Positions 6,366 through 15,123 of a DNA stretch of 64,000 nucleotides are shown here, one piece after another. The position numbers and the translations under genes were made by a program. A model generated the notes under the pieces. It did not search any database. It was given only the letters and a program-made list of their open reading frames with translations, and was not told where the DNA came from. How positions within the stretch are numbered: position 1 is the first letter of the stretch; every line of letters begins with the position of its first letter. The stretch is from CAJXVY01 sp965657575 (GTDB taxonomy: Bacteria; Actinomycetota; Actinomycetes; Actinomycetales; Microbacteriaceae), in assembly GCA_965657575.1 (NCBI GenBank), contig CBFHOK010000005.1:1-64000 (forward strand). Reading direction: 5' to 3'.

Positions 6366-8153
6366 ATGTCCAGCGCTTTATATCGTCGCTACCGACCACA
6401 GAACTTTGATGAGCTGATTGGTCAATCACAGGTGACTGATCCGCTGAAGGCTGCACTAAATGCAGATCGAGTGAACCATGCGTATCTATTTAGTGGCCCA
6501 AGAGGCTGCGGAAAAACAACCTCAGCAAGGATTTTGGCCAGGTGCCTGAATTGCCATCAGGGCCCTACAGCCAACCCATGTGGTGAGTGTGAGTCTTGTG
6601 TGGAGCTTGGTCGTGGTGGCAGTGGCTCTCTAGATGTTGTTGAGATTGATGCCGCAAGTCATAACGGTGTTGATGATGCAAGAGATCTTCGTGAGCGGGC
6701 TATTTTTGCCCCGGCCAGAGATCGCTACAAGATTTTCATTCTGGACGAGGCTCACATGGTCACCCCGCAGGGTTTCAATGCACTATTGAAAATCGTTGAA
6801 GAACCGCCGGAGCACGTTAAGTTTATTTTTGCAACAACAGAACCAGACAAAGTCATCAGCACCATTCGCTCAAGAACCCACCACTATCCATTCAGACTCG
6901 TTGCAACAGCCGAGATGCTTTCCTACCTAGAGCAGGTTTTGGAAAGTGAGGGGGTAGAGGTTGAAGAGGGCGTCTTGCCTCTTGTTGTCAGAGCCGGTGG
7001 TGGATCAGTTAGAGACACGCTGTCGCTTTTAGACCAACTGGTCGCAGGGAGTGAGAACAATCTTGTTGCATATGAGCGAGCAGTTGGACTGCTGGGTTTC
7101 ACTCACGAGAGTTTATTGTCTGAAATCATTGACGCTTTTGCATCCAACGATGGAGCAAAAGCATTTGACGCAATCGATCGTGTCATTCAAACAGGACAGG
7201 ATGCCAGAAGATTTTTAGATGACCTCTTGGAACGCTTGAGGGATTTGATTATTGCCATGAACCTAGGTGATCAGGCAGACAGAGTATTACGAGGCATGGC
7301 GCCTGAGCAACTTGAGAGAATCAGCATTCAGGCAAGCAAATTTGGAGAGGCTCAGCTTGCCCAAATTGCAGAAACCGTAAATCAGTCTCTGCAGGAATTC
7401 TCGGGTGCAACCTCTCCAAGGCTTCACCTGGAGTTGTTGTGTGCGAAGGTTTTGGTAAACGACAATCCCCAAAAACCTGCTCCAGCAGCACCAGTGGTTG
7501 CAGCACCTCAGCAAACCCAACCGGAATCAAGTCCAGAAAAAGCTCCCGTTGAACAACAATCAGCACCTACCCCCTCACCAACTCCAGCAGCTGAGAAGAA
7601 AACCAGCAGCCAAGAGCAGGATCCGTCGATTTACTCAGCACAAGATTTCAAAAACAACTGGGACGAGGTTTTGGAAAGACTGGCCAAAGCTTCACGCTCT
7701 GCTTGGGCGGTGGCCTTCACAACAAAAGTCGTTGACTATAAAGACGGTGTTTTGACACTGTTGTTTCAGTCCAATAATGACGTTGAGAATTTCAAAAAAG
7801 CCGGCAATGCAGCGGAGCTTTTGAGACAACAGATATTTGAACTAATGGGTGTCAGGGTCAAATACAAAGCCCGAATTGCTGAGCAAATTTCAGAGCCGGT
7901 CAAACAATCTCCGGCACCTCCGCAGGAAACCCCGTCTCAAGATATCCAAAGTCCTTCCGAATCCTCAGAAGCTCCAGAGGCAGAACAGCCGGAGCCGGAG
8001 CCGGAGTCTAGGCCTAAGGCAGAAGAGCCTGAACCCGTTGAGGAAATAGAGGATAAAAAACCCGCCAAGCCAGCAAGTGAAGAGGCAGCAGAAAAACATG
8101 GAGAGAGTGTGCTCAGAGATGTTTTGGGAGCCAAACCACTGGAAGAGGATTAG
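6366..8153 (+). CDS. dnaX: DNA polymerase III subunits gamma/tau
   Basis: Clamp-loader ATPase that assembles with delta and delta' to load the beta sliding clamp; acts at the replication fork. 595 residues. Visible are the AAA+ Walker A GPRGCGKT (residues 44-51), the zinc module with Cys60, Cys63, Cys72, Cys75 and Cys78, the Walker B ILDEAH and the SRT sensor region. The core ends near residue 360; a Pro/Gln/Ser-rich linker, a short folded segment (about 420-510) and a Glu/Pro-rich acidic tail follow. A TTG one codon upstream (6363) is in frame, but the ATG fits the promoter spacing. No obvious slippery A-run for gamma frameshifting was found. recR follows after 4 nt, and the order ffs-dnaX-recR is conserved. 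Confidence 0.97.
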   Translation: MSSALYRRYRPQNFDELIGQSQVTDPLKAALNADRVNHAYLFSGPRGCGKTTSARILARCLNCHQGPTANPCGECESCVELGRGGSGSLDVVEIDAASHNGVDDARDLRERAIFAPARDRYKIFILDEAHMVTPQGFNALLKIVEEPPEHVKFIFATTEPDKVISTIRSRTHHYPFRLVATAEMLSYLEQVLESEGVEVEEGVLPLVVRAGGGSVRDTLSLLDQLVAGSENNLVAYERAVGLLGFTHESLLSEIIDAFASNDGAKAFDAIDRVIQTGQDARRFLDDLLERLRDLIIAMNLGDQADRVLRGMAPEQLERISIQASKFGEAQLAQIAETVNQSLQEFSGATSPRLHLELLCAKVLVNDNPQKPAPAAPVVAAPQQTQPESSPEKAPVEQQSAPTPSPTPAAEKKTSSQEQDPSIYSAQDFKNNWDEVLERLAKASRSAWAVAFTTKVVDYKDGVLTLLFQSNNDVENFKKAGNAAELLRQQIFELMGVRVKYKARIAEQISEPVKQSPAPPQETPSQDIQSPSESSEAPEAEQPEPEPESRPKAEEPEPVEEIEDKKPAKPASEEAAEKHGESVLRDVLGAKPLEED

Positions 8154-8157
8154 ATAG

Positions 8158-8754
8158 TTGTACGACGGCGTTATTCAAGACCTTATTGACGAACTTGGCA
8201 GGCTCCCAGGAGTTGGTCCAAAATCAGCCCAAAGAATCGCTTTTCATCTTCTTGAAATAGAAGAAGACCAAGCATCAAAGCTCGCAGAGATTCTCAGGGA
8301 TGTCCGTTCGAAGGTCCGCTTTTGCGAGGACTGCGGAAACATAAGCGAAGAAGAACGCTGCAATTTCTGCATCAATCCAGCTCGAGATCAGGCAACAATT
8401 TGTGTTGTTGAAGAAAGCAAAGATGTTCAGGCAATTGAGCGGACCAAAGAATTCCGTGGAAGGTATCACGTGTTGGGCGGAGCTATTTCTCCGATTGCTG
8501 GAATTGGGCCGGATCAGCTGAGAATCAAGTCTTTGATGAGCAGACTTTCCGATTCAAACATCAGAGAAGTAATCATTGCCACCAACCCAAACCTGGAAGG
8601 CGAGGCCACCGCCACCTACCTAACTCGAATGCTTGCGGGCATGGATTTGGAAGTCTATAAACTCGCCAGCGGACTGCCTGTTGGTGGAGATTTGGAATAT
8701 GCAGATGAAGTAACACTCGGTAGGGCCTTTGAAGGAAAGCGTCGGGTGAACTAG
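8158..8754 (+). CDS. recR: Recombination mediator protein RecR
   Basis: Part of the RecF(O)R pathway that loads RecA on gapped single-stranded DNA. 198 residues, normal length. In order: helix-hairpin-helix LPGVGPKSAQRIAFHLL (residues 16-32), C4 zinc finger Cys56, Cys59, Cys68, Cys71, then a Toprim domain beginning ICVVEESKDV (81-90). The TTG start at 8158 is only 4 nt after the dnaX stop, so it is translationally coupled to dnaX; the zone before it (GGAAGAGGATTAGATAG) supplies the ribosome binding site. Confidence 0.97.
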   Translation: MYDGVIQDLIDELGRLPGVGPKSAQRIAFHLLEIEEDQASKLAEILRDVRSKVRFCEDCGNISEEERCNFCINPARDQATICVVEESKDVQAIERTKEFRGRYHVLGGAISPIAGIGPDQLRIKSLMSRLSDSNIREVIIATNPNLEGEATATYLTRMLAGMDLEVYKLASGLPVGGDLEYADEVTLGRAFEGKRRVN

Positions 8755-8786
8755 ACTTTGCTTTTGTCCTGAACCAGGGGAGTCCA

Positions 8787-10049
8787 TTGCCACTTATCGT
8801 CCAAAAATTTGGCGGTTCCAGTGTTTCTGATGCCGAGAAAATCAAGCACGTGGCTCGTCGGGTAATTGATTGCGCAAACGAGGGAAACAAGGTTTGTGTG
8901 GTTGTCAGTGCGATGGGCGACACCACCGATGAGCTATTGGACCTAGCCAACAGCGTTACTGATAACCCCAAGGGACGCGAAATGGACATTCTGCTCTCAG
9001 CCGGAGAGCGTATTTCGATGTCTTTGTTGGCGCTCGCCATAAACGACATGGGCGGAAAAGCAAAAAGTTTTACGGGCTTCCAAGCGGGAATCTCAACTGA
9101 TAGTCGCCACGGTGAGGCAAGAATTCATCGTATAGAGCCAGAACGAATCAAGAAGGCTCTGAATGAAGGCGAAATAGCAATCATTGCTGGTTTCCAAGGT
9201 TTCGATGCAAACGTGAAGGATGTTACAACGCTTGGAAGAGGTGGATCTGATACGACGGCTGTTGCCATGGCTGCGGCTTTAGGGGCAGATCTTTGTGAGA
9301 TTTACACCGATGTTGATGGGGTATACACAGCTGACCCAAGGGTGGTCCCAAGAGCACACAGAGTTTTTGAAATAGATATCGACTCGATGTTGGAGTTAGC
9401 AAGCTCGGGTGCAAAGATTTTGCATACCCGAGCTGTTGAGTTTGCAAGAAGGCATCAGGTGGATTTGCAGGTTCGATCAACTTTTAGCCAGGACCCTGGC
9501 ACCTACGTATATTCAAAGAAAAGAGATGACATGGAAGAGCCAATTGTTTCAGGTGTGGCAACCGATGACACTCAGTCAAAGATCACCGTAATCGGCGTTC
9601 CTGATATTCCAGGAAAAGCCGGAGAGATCTTCAGCGTGGTGAGCGAGGCTGGCGCGAACATTGACATGATTGTTCAAAACGTTTCCACCACAGAGGACCA
9701 CCTAAGCGATATTTCCTTCACTCTCCCTCACAGCGATAGAGCAAAGGTTGTTCAAGAGTTGAAAGACCACCAGAGTGAGTTGGGATTTGCTCAAGTTACC
9801 TATGATGACGAGATTGGCAAGCTAAGTATTGTCGGAGCGGGTATGAAGACCCACCCAGGCGTCTCAGCGAAGCTTTTCAGAGCTCTGGCAAGAGCGAATG
9901 TCAACATCGAAATGATTTCAACCTCAGAGATTCGCATCTCGGTTGTTACCCGTGCAAATCAATTGAAAGAAGCAACCAGAATTGTTCACTCCGCTTTTGA
10001 GTTGGATGCTGAGCAGACAGCTGTTGTTTATGCGGGAACTGGTCGATGA
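8787..10049 (+). CDS. lysC: Aspartokinase (class I-type alpha/beta, feedback-regulated)
   Basis: Phosphorylates L-aspartate, the committed step to lysine/diaminopimelate, threonine and methionine. 420 residues: amino-acid kinase domain (VQKFGGSSV at 6-14; GRGGSDTTAV substrate loop) and two C-terminal ACT domains that bind lysine/threonine. TTG start with a GGGGAG site 5-7 nt upstream. An internal ATG at 9531 (residue 249, MEEPIVSGVA) would yield a 172-residue product, the same size as the separate beta subunit of Corynebacterium aspartokinase, so two products in an alpha2beta2 enzyme are likely. The stop codon overlaps the asd start (ATGA), giving a lysC-asd operon. Confidence 0.97.
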   Translation: MPLIVQKFGGSSVSDAEKIKHVARRVIDCANEGNKVCVVVSAMGDTTDELLDLANSVTDNPKGREMDILLSAGERISMSLLALAINDMGGKAKSFTGFQAGISTDSRHGEARIHRIEPERIKKALNEGEIAIIAGFQGFDANVKDVTTLGRGGSDTTAVAMAAALGADLCEIYTDVDGVYTADPRVVPRAHRVFEIDIDSMLELASSGAKILHTRAVEFARRHQVDLQVRSTFSQDPGTYVYSKKRDDMEEPIVSGVATDDTQSKITVIGVPDIPGKAGEIFSVVSEAGANIDMIVQNVSTTEDHLSDISFTLPHSDRAKVVQELKDHQSELGFAQVTYDDEIGKLSIVGAGMKTHPGVSAKLFRALARANVNIEMISTSEIRISVVTRANQLKEATRIVHSAFELDAEQTAVVYAGTGR

Positions 10050-11104
10050 GGCCTAATCTGGCACTGGTTGGAGCAACCGGTGCGGTTGGCACAGTGATGA
10101 TTGACATCATCAACAACCGTGAAAACATCTGGGGTGAGATTCGCCTTATTGCATCTTCAAGATCAGCCGGAAAGAAAATCAAAGTTCATGGTGAAGACCT
10201 AACAGTTGTTGAGCTCACCCCAGAAGCTTTTGACGGAATCGATATTGCGATGTTCGACGTTCCTGATGAGGTTAGTGAGTTTTGGGCTCCGATTGCTGCT
10301 GAGCGAGGAGCCATAGCAATTGATAACTCAGGTGCATTCAGAATGAACCCAGACGTTCCGCTGGTGGTGCCTGAGGTGAATCCTGAAATGGCTAAGAAGC
10401 GTCCACTCGGAATCATCTCAAACCCTAATTGCACCACAATGACCATGATGGCTGCCCTTGGAGCACTGCACCGCAAGTGGAAGCTGAGCGAACTGGTTGT
10501 TGCAAGTTACCAAGCTGTTAGTGGTGCTGGTTCTGAAGGTATCTCCCAGTTGGAGAAAGAAATCAAGGCTGTTGCCAAGGCTGACACCCCAGGAATGAAG
10601 GCGGGAGAGATCAAAGCGGCAATTGCCAAAGATGGTATCGATTCCTCACCTTGGCCTGCACCAATAGCGCTAAACGTCATTCCAGTTGCAGGTTCTGCAA
10701 AAGAGGGCGGTCACACATCCGAAGAATTAAAGGTCAGAAACGAATCAAGAAAGATTCTTGGCATTGATGACCTGAAAGTGGCAGCAACCTGCGTGAGGGT
10801 TCCGGTTCAGGTATCTCACTCGCTCGCAGTCCATGCAAAATTTGAAAATAAGCTCAGTGTTGAAGAAGTTCGTGCAGAGCTAGAAAAACAGCCCACGGTT
10901 GTTGTTCAGGATGATTTGGAAAATGGTATCTTCCCAACTCCTGCCGAGGTTGCAGGTGAAGATCCGACCTATGTTGGAAGAATCAGACAGAGTCTTGATT
11001 TTGACAAATCAATTGAGATGTTTGTTGTTGGAGACAACCTGCGCAAGGGTGCTGCACTAAACACCTATGAAATTGCAGAGCTAGTTGCTCAGGAATTTAA
11101 CTAA
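10046..11104 (+). CDS. asd: Aspartate-semialdehyde dehydrogenase
   Basis: NADPH-dependent reduction of aspartyl phosphate to aspartate semialdehyde, the step after LysC. 352 residues. The Rossmann motif is LVGATGAVG (7-15); the catalytic Cys129 is in SNPNCTTM; the substrate-binding RVPV segment follows later, as does a conserved His in EGGHTSEE. Starts within the lysC stop (ATGA overlap). The stop codon overlaps by 4 nt the stop of the convergent metallophosphoesterase gene, leaving no room for an ordinary terminator. Confidence 0.97.
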   Translation: MRPNLALVGATGAVGTVMIDIINNRENIWGEIRLIASSRSAGKKIKVHGEDLTVVELTPEAFDGIDIAMFDVPDEVSEFWAPIAAERGAIAIDNSGAFRMNPDVPLVVPEVNPEMAKKRPLGIISNPNCTTMTMMAALGALHRKWKLSELVVASYQAVSGAGSEGISQLEKEIKAVAKADTPGMKAGEIKAAIAKDGIDSSPWPAPIALNVIPVAGSAKEGGHTSEELKVRNESRKILGIDDLKVAATCVRVPVQVSHSLAVHAKFENKLSVEEVRAELEKQPTVVVQDDLENGIFPTPAEVAGEDPTYVGRIRQSLDFDKSIEMFVVGDNLRKGAALNTYEIAELVAQEFN

Positions 11105-11976
11105 GAGACTTCGATCAGTGTCGCCTCTGGCGGGCAGAAGAGTCTAAACGGGGCGAAGATGCTGGTGCCCAGACCAGCACTCACATGCAGCTCAACTGCT
11201 TGACCATCAAATATCCATGAGGATTTGCCCTTTGCATACTCAACCGGCAGATCGCAGTTGGTGGTTAGAGCCTTCCCGTTTGGCCAGCAAACCTGTCCGC
11301 CGTGGGTGTGTCCGGCAAGAACAATTTGAGCTCCCTGAAGTGCCAACTCTTGGATGGCTCGGTGATAGGGAGCGTGAACTACCCCAATTACGGCATCGGC
11401 TTTTTCGGTGCCGATTTGCTTCTGCAGTTTTCTTGGATTGTCATACTGCTCGTGAGGATCATCTAATCCCAAGAGTCTTATTTTTTGGCCATTGATTTCA
11501 ACAACTTCTGAGTTGTTGTTCAGGTTTGTCCAATTAGCAAGTAATTCCGCAAGCTTTTCGCTGTCCAGTTCGGGAGACTTCTTTTTTCCCGACGGCTTCA
11601 AAAGGTATCCCAATGGGTTTTTGAACACTGGGCCCCGGTAGTCGTTTCCGCCAAAGACATGTGCACCTGGACGAACCAGCAATTCACTCAAGGCATCGGC
11701 GGTGTTCTGCTCTTGATTCACCCCACCGAGGTTATCGCCGGTGTTGATGACCAAATCAGGGTTCAGCAGAGCTAGTTTTTTTAGGAATCTAACCTTTTTC
11801 TTTTGACCCTTTCTGAAGTGAAGATCAGAGATATGCAGGATGGTGAAGGGCTTATCAATACCTATATCGAGTTGAACTTTTCTTAGTTGGAAATTGCGTC
11901 TTCCGATAATCACCGCATAGAAAAAAAGTGCAAGGGGTGCAGCTAGCAGTGCGAGTAAAAAATCCATCAACTGCAA
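11101..11976 (-). CDS. Membrane-anchored metallophosphoesterase (YaeI-like)
   Basis: A 291-residue calcineurin-type phosphoesterase with one N-terminal membrane anchor (about residues 3-25). Metal-binding motifs in order: ISDLHF (DxH), NTGDN (GDxx), GGNDYRG in place of the usual GNH, VVHAPYH, and AGHTHGG. In bacteria such proteins hydrolyse phosphodiesters or lipid-linked phosphates; the substrate here is unknown. It overlaps the end of the PBP gene by 10 nt on the same strand, a pairing frequent in actinobacteria, so a link to envelope metabolism is plausible. An internal Met (residue 4) is an alternative start. Confidence 0.85.
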   Translation of the reverse strand: MQLMDFLLALLAAPLALFFYAVIIGRRNFQLRKVQLDIGIDKPFTILHISDLHFRKGQKKKVRFLKKLALLNPDLVINTGDNLGGVNQEQNTADALSELLVRPGAHVFGGNDYRGPVFKNPLGYLLKPSGKKKSPELDSEKLAELLANWTNLNNNSEVVEINGQKIRLLGLDDPHEQYDNPRKLQKQIGTEKADAVIGVVHAPYHRAIQELALQGAQIVLAGHTHGGQVCWPNGKALTTNCDLPVEYAKGKSSWIFDGQAVELHVSAGLGTSIFAPFRLFCPPEATLIEVS

Positions 11977-14465
11977 TTCGGAATCAGCACGATGGCACTG
12001 TTCGCTTGCACAAGTGTGCCAACATCAGGATCGGTCCCCCAAGCTACACCTACGGGTAACTCGGGATCACACTTGTTATATAAAAATCCTTGAGATGGTT
12101 GCGGGAAGCTCACTGCAAACCCAAGGTTTTCCAAGGTCGACTGAGCTTGAATCAAATCAGCACCAGCAACCAGCGGGATCTCAATTAGACCCCCACCAGA
12201 GACGAAGACTTCAACCAAAGTTCCTCTCGGCACTTCCTCGTTGGCAAACGGGAAGGTTTCGGCAACTGCTCCTTCTGCTCTTGCAGATGCCACTGGCTCC
12301 TCAACAATCTTTGCATTTAGATCCAGAAGCTCGATTTGCTCGGCAGCCATCAGTGGATCCATGCCTCCGACATCTGGGACTGGGATCGTTAGCGGTTCTA
12401 GATATCTAGAGCTAGCTCTGGGGAATGCTTCACCACCGTAAACATCATTCACATCGGTCATGATTGTTCGCCAAATGTCGTGTCGGAGAGTTGAAACGAA
12501 TCTTCCGTCAACCTGCTTGCCTCTTTGGGTAATCAGTCCCTTGACGTTTCCAACCCAGACAGCCGTGGCAACCTCCGATGAATAACCTGCCATCCATGTG
12601 TGAATGGCGTCATCGGTGGTTCCGGTTTTTCCAGCCAGAGGGATTCCCTGACCGGTGTTTGATGCAACCGCAGTTCCGCCGGTAACCACTCGTTCCATTG
12701 CATAGGCAAGCGCCGCTGCAACATCGGGGGTAACTGATTGAGAGCATCTAGACTGCGGGACTTCAAGCTGTTCGCCGGTGCGTCTTTTGGTAACACTGTC
12801 GATAGCGACTGGTGAACAGTACGTGCCCTCGTTGGCAATTGCTGCAAAAGCGCTGGCCATTGTCAATGGGGCAACTTCGTTCACACCCAAAATCGATGAT
12901 GGAACGAAGCTCAACTCTTCTCCATCCGCACGGTGAACACCAAAGTCAACCGCGGTGTCGCGAATATCGCAAAGATCAAGCTGGCTGGCCATGTCTGCAA
13001 AAGCGGTGTTTTGACTTGTTCGAGTTGCCTGCAAGACACTAATGTCCTCGACTGTTTCGCCACTGTTGCCTGGCTCCCAGGTTCCGACTACGCCCCCGCA
13101 ACGAGCGGTGAACTCATTGGCCACATCCCACTCTTTTTCTCGACCGTCAACGTGGTCACCGAGTGTAAAACCAGATTTCAGCCAATCGGCTAGCACGAAG
13201 ACTTTGTAAGTACTTCCAGGTTGGAAACCACTGGACCCCCCATACTCCCTGTCTGTATTGAAATTGACTGCAGTTCGGCCAACACCGGGGTTATCGCTTT
13301 GATCGAAAACCCTGTTTTGAGCCATGGTGATGATTCGTCCGGTGCCTGCTTCAACAGATACCGCAGCCGTTCCGAAATTCCATTCATTGTCAGCAGGTAG
13401 GTATTCATTTACGGCTTCGTGAGCTGTCTGCTGAAGGTCTATGTCGAGTGTGGTGTAAATTTCCAGACCACCTCTTCTCAAAAGCTCTTCGCGGTCTTCA
13501 CGGTCAACACCAAACTCTGGGGAGTTTCGAATTGTCCAAACCACGTAGTCACAGAAATAGGCGGTGGTCTGGTCTGCCTCGCAGCCGTTTTTGGTGTCGC
13601 TAATTCGAGTCTGAATCGGGGATTCTTTATAAGCATCTGCTTGCGCCTGGGTGATATAACCCTGGTCGGCCATGTTTTGAATCACATAGTTTCTGCGACC
13701 AATGCCTCGATCAAAGTTGTCTGACTCGTCAGGCTTGTAATCGTTGGGGGATTTCAACATCCCTGCAAGGTATGCGGCCTGCGGAACATTTAGGTTTTTA
13801 GCAGAGGTGCCAAAGTAATACTGACTGGCTGTTTCAACGCCATTGATCTGATTTCCAAAAAACGCAAGGTTTAGATACCCAGCAAGAATTTGTTTTTTGG
13901 ATACTTCCTTTTCTAGCGCAATCGCAAGTCTTATTTCTCGAAGCTTTCTTTCAACTGTTACTTCGGTCGCTGCCTTTATTGCTTCCTCGTCACCAGACTG
14001 ATTGGCTGCCTCCACCAGGGAGTTTTTCACATACTGCATTGTTATTGTGCTGGCACCGGGACCTTCACCAAAGGTTGCAAGGTTGGTGAGAGTTGCTCTA
14101 ATAAGGCTGAGCATGTCAACACCAGCGTGTTCATAAAATCTAGGATCCTCGGTGGCTAAGACAGCATTGATGATGTTTGGGGAAATCTCCTCGAAAGGAA
14201 CCTCAACACGGTTCTCGTGATAAAAAGTCGCAAGCTCCACTGGCCTACCATCCTGCTGGGCATAGATGGTGCTGGCTTCGCTTGAGTTGATTGGGCGGAT
14301 ATAGGCGGGAAGACCCTCAAACATTGAAATACCGGTTGTGGTTAGCACTCCACCCACCGCAACAGCGGGTGCAGCAATTGCAACGGCCAACACACCAGCA
14401 GTAGCGCTAAGGAACATAAACTTAAGCACTGAGAGTATCGGCGGAGTATCTTTCTTCGCAGCCAT
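11967..14465 (-). CDS. ponA: Class A penicillin-binding protein (transglycosylase/transpeptidase) with PASTA tail
   Basis: Bifunctional peptidoglycan synthase at the outer face of the membrane. 832 residues: cytoplasmic N-terminus, membrane anchor (about 12-45), GT51 glycosyltransferase domain with ATEDPRFYEHAGVD and GASTITMQ, then the penicillin-binding domain with GSTYKVF (SxxK nucleophile), SQN (SxN) and KTGTTDD (KTG), and a C-terminal extracellular part with one to two PASTA-like repeats (VPDVGGMDPLMAAEQIELL; then IPLVAGADLIQAQSTLENLG). The start ATG is preceded on the minus strand by TATCCT with 7-nt spacing, implying a leaderless message. The metallophosphoesterase gene follows with a 10-nt overlap. 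Confidence 0.95.
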   Translation of the reverse strand: MAAKKDTPPILSVLKFMFLSATAGVLAVAIAAPAVAVGGVLTTTGISMFEGLPAYIRPINSSEASTIYAQQDGRPVELATFYHENRVEVPFEEISPNIINAVLATEDPRFYEHAGVDMLSLIRATLTNLATFGEGPGASTITMQYVKNSLVEAANQSGDEEAIKAATEVTVERKLREIRLAIALEKEVSKKQILAGYLNLAFFGNQINGVETASQYYFGTSAKNLNVPQAAYLAGMLKSPNDYKPDESDNFDRGIGRRNYVIQNMADQGYITQAQADAYKESPIQTRISDTKNGCEADQTTAYFCDYVVWTIRNSPEFGVDREDREELLRRGGLEIYTTLDIDLQQTAHEAVNEYLPADNEWNFGTAAVSVEAGTGRIITMAQNRVFDQSDNPGVGRTAVNFNTDREYGGSSGFQPGSTYKVFVLADWLKSGFTLGDHVDGREKEWDVANEFTARCGGVVGTWEPGNSGETVEDISVLQATRTSQNTAFADMASQLDLCDIRDTAVDFGVHRADGEELSFVPSSILGVNEVAPLTMASAFAAIANEGTYCSPVAIDSVTKRRTGEQLEVPQSRCSQSVTPDVAAALAYAMERVVTGGTAVASNTGQGIPLAGKTGTTDDAIHTWMAGYSSEVATAVWVGNVKGLITQRGKQVDGRFVSTLRHDIWRTIMTDVNDVYGGEAFPRASSRYLEPLTIPVPDVGGMDPLMAAEQIELLDLNAKIVEEPVASARAEGAVAETFPFANEEVPRGTLVEVFVSGGGLIEIPLVAGADLIQAQSTLENLGFAVSFPQPSQGFLYNKCDPELPVGVAWGTDPDVGTLVQANSAIVLIPNCS

Positions 14466-14478
14466 AGACTCTAGGATA
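14466..14478 (-). promoter_or_regulatory. -10 box for leaderless ponA transcript
   Basis: Read on the minus strand, TATCCT (14478-14473) is followed by 7 nt and the ponA ATG. No Shine-Dalgarno sequence is present. Confidence 0.5.
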
Positions 14479-14508
14479 ACTGTTCAAAACCTAAAGGAAG
14501 CTGAAAAC

Positions 14509-14661
14509 ATGGTCATATGGGAGTACATAACAACACCACTTCTACTTCACAAAGAGAGTGAAATCCTCAATACGTGGGGAGCAAAGGGTTATGAATTAGT
14601 AAGTATCACCACCGGCCCCCAGGGTGGATTGATTGCCTTTATGAAAAGACCAAAGGAATAG
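14509..14661 (+). CDS. DUF4177-like small protein
   Basis: A 50-residue protein starting at ATG 14509 with an AAGGAAG site 9 nt upstream. Sequence features: WEYITTPLL, then WGAKGYELVSITTG and a strand LIAFMKRP at the end. The pattern (WEY..., GxxGWELV-like segment, FKRP ending) fits the DUF4177 family of very small proteins found in actinobacteria next to RidA genes. Function unknown. It is 3 nt upstream of the ridA-like gene and almost certainly co-transcribed. It is divergent from ponA, with only 43 nt between the starts. Confidence 0.85.
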   Translation: MVIWEYITTPLLLHKESEILNTWGAKGYELVSITTGPQGGLIAFMKRPKE

Positions 14662-14664
14662 AAC

Positions 14665-15123
14665 TTGCAGTTTGAACAAAAAATCACCGAATTGGGACTG
14701 ACTCTTCCCAATGTTGCACCTCCTGCCGGTTCTTATCTCCCTGCACTAACTTCTGGAAAACTTGTGTTTACCGCAGGTCAAATTCCTTTGGTGGAGGGCA
14801 CACTGGCTGCCACCGGCAAAGTTGGATCTGAAATCAGTTTGGAAAAAGCCCAGGAACTAGCAAGAATTTGCCTACTCAACGGTTTGGCTGCTGTGAAAAG
14901 TGAGATCGGTGACCTGCAGCGAGTGAAGCGGATTGTGAAACTAGTCGGCTTTGTGTCTTCAGACCCAAGCTTTATTCAACAGCCACAGGTTATTAACGCA
15001 GCCAGTGATTTGCTTGCAGAGATTTTTGGTGAGGCTGGCCGCCACGCCCGCAGTGCTGTGGGCGTGGCAGTCCTGCCTCTGGACGCTCCAGTGGAGATTG
15101 AACTAATCGTGGAGTTTGACTAG
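14665..15123 (+). CDS. RidA-family protein (YjgF/YER057c/UK114)
   Basis: A 152-residue member of the RidA superfamily, trimeric proteins of which the founding members hydrolyse reactive enamine/imine intermediates such as 2-aminoacrylate. FTAGQIPL and a C-terminal GRHARSAVGVAVLP carrying the conserved Arg are visible. The length and VKLVGFVSSDPSF segment suggest the longer actinobacterial subgroup whose substrates are not established. TTG start 3 nt after the DUF4177-like gene with AAAGGAA upstream. Its stop codon overlaps the acsA stop on the other strand by 4 nt. Confidence 0.92.
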   Translation: MQFEQKITELGLTLPNVAPPAGSYLPALTSGKLVFTAGQIPLVEGTLAATGKVGSEISLEKAQELARICLLNGLAAVKSEIGDLQRVKRIVKLVGFVSSDPSFIQQPQVINAASDLLAEIFGEAGRHARSAVGVAVLPLDAPVEIELIVEFD

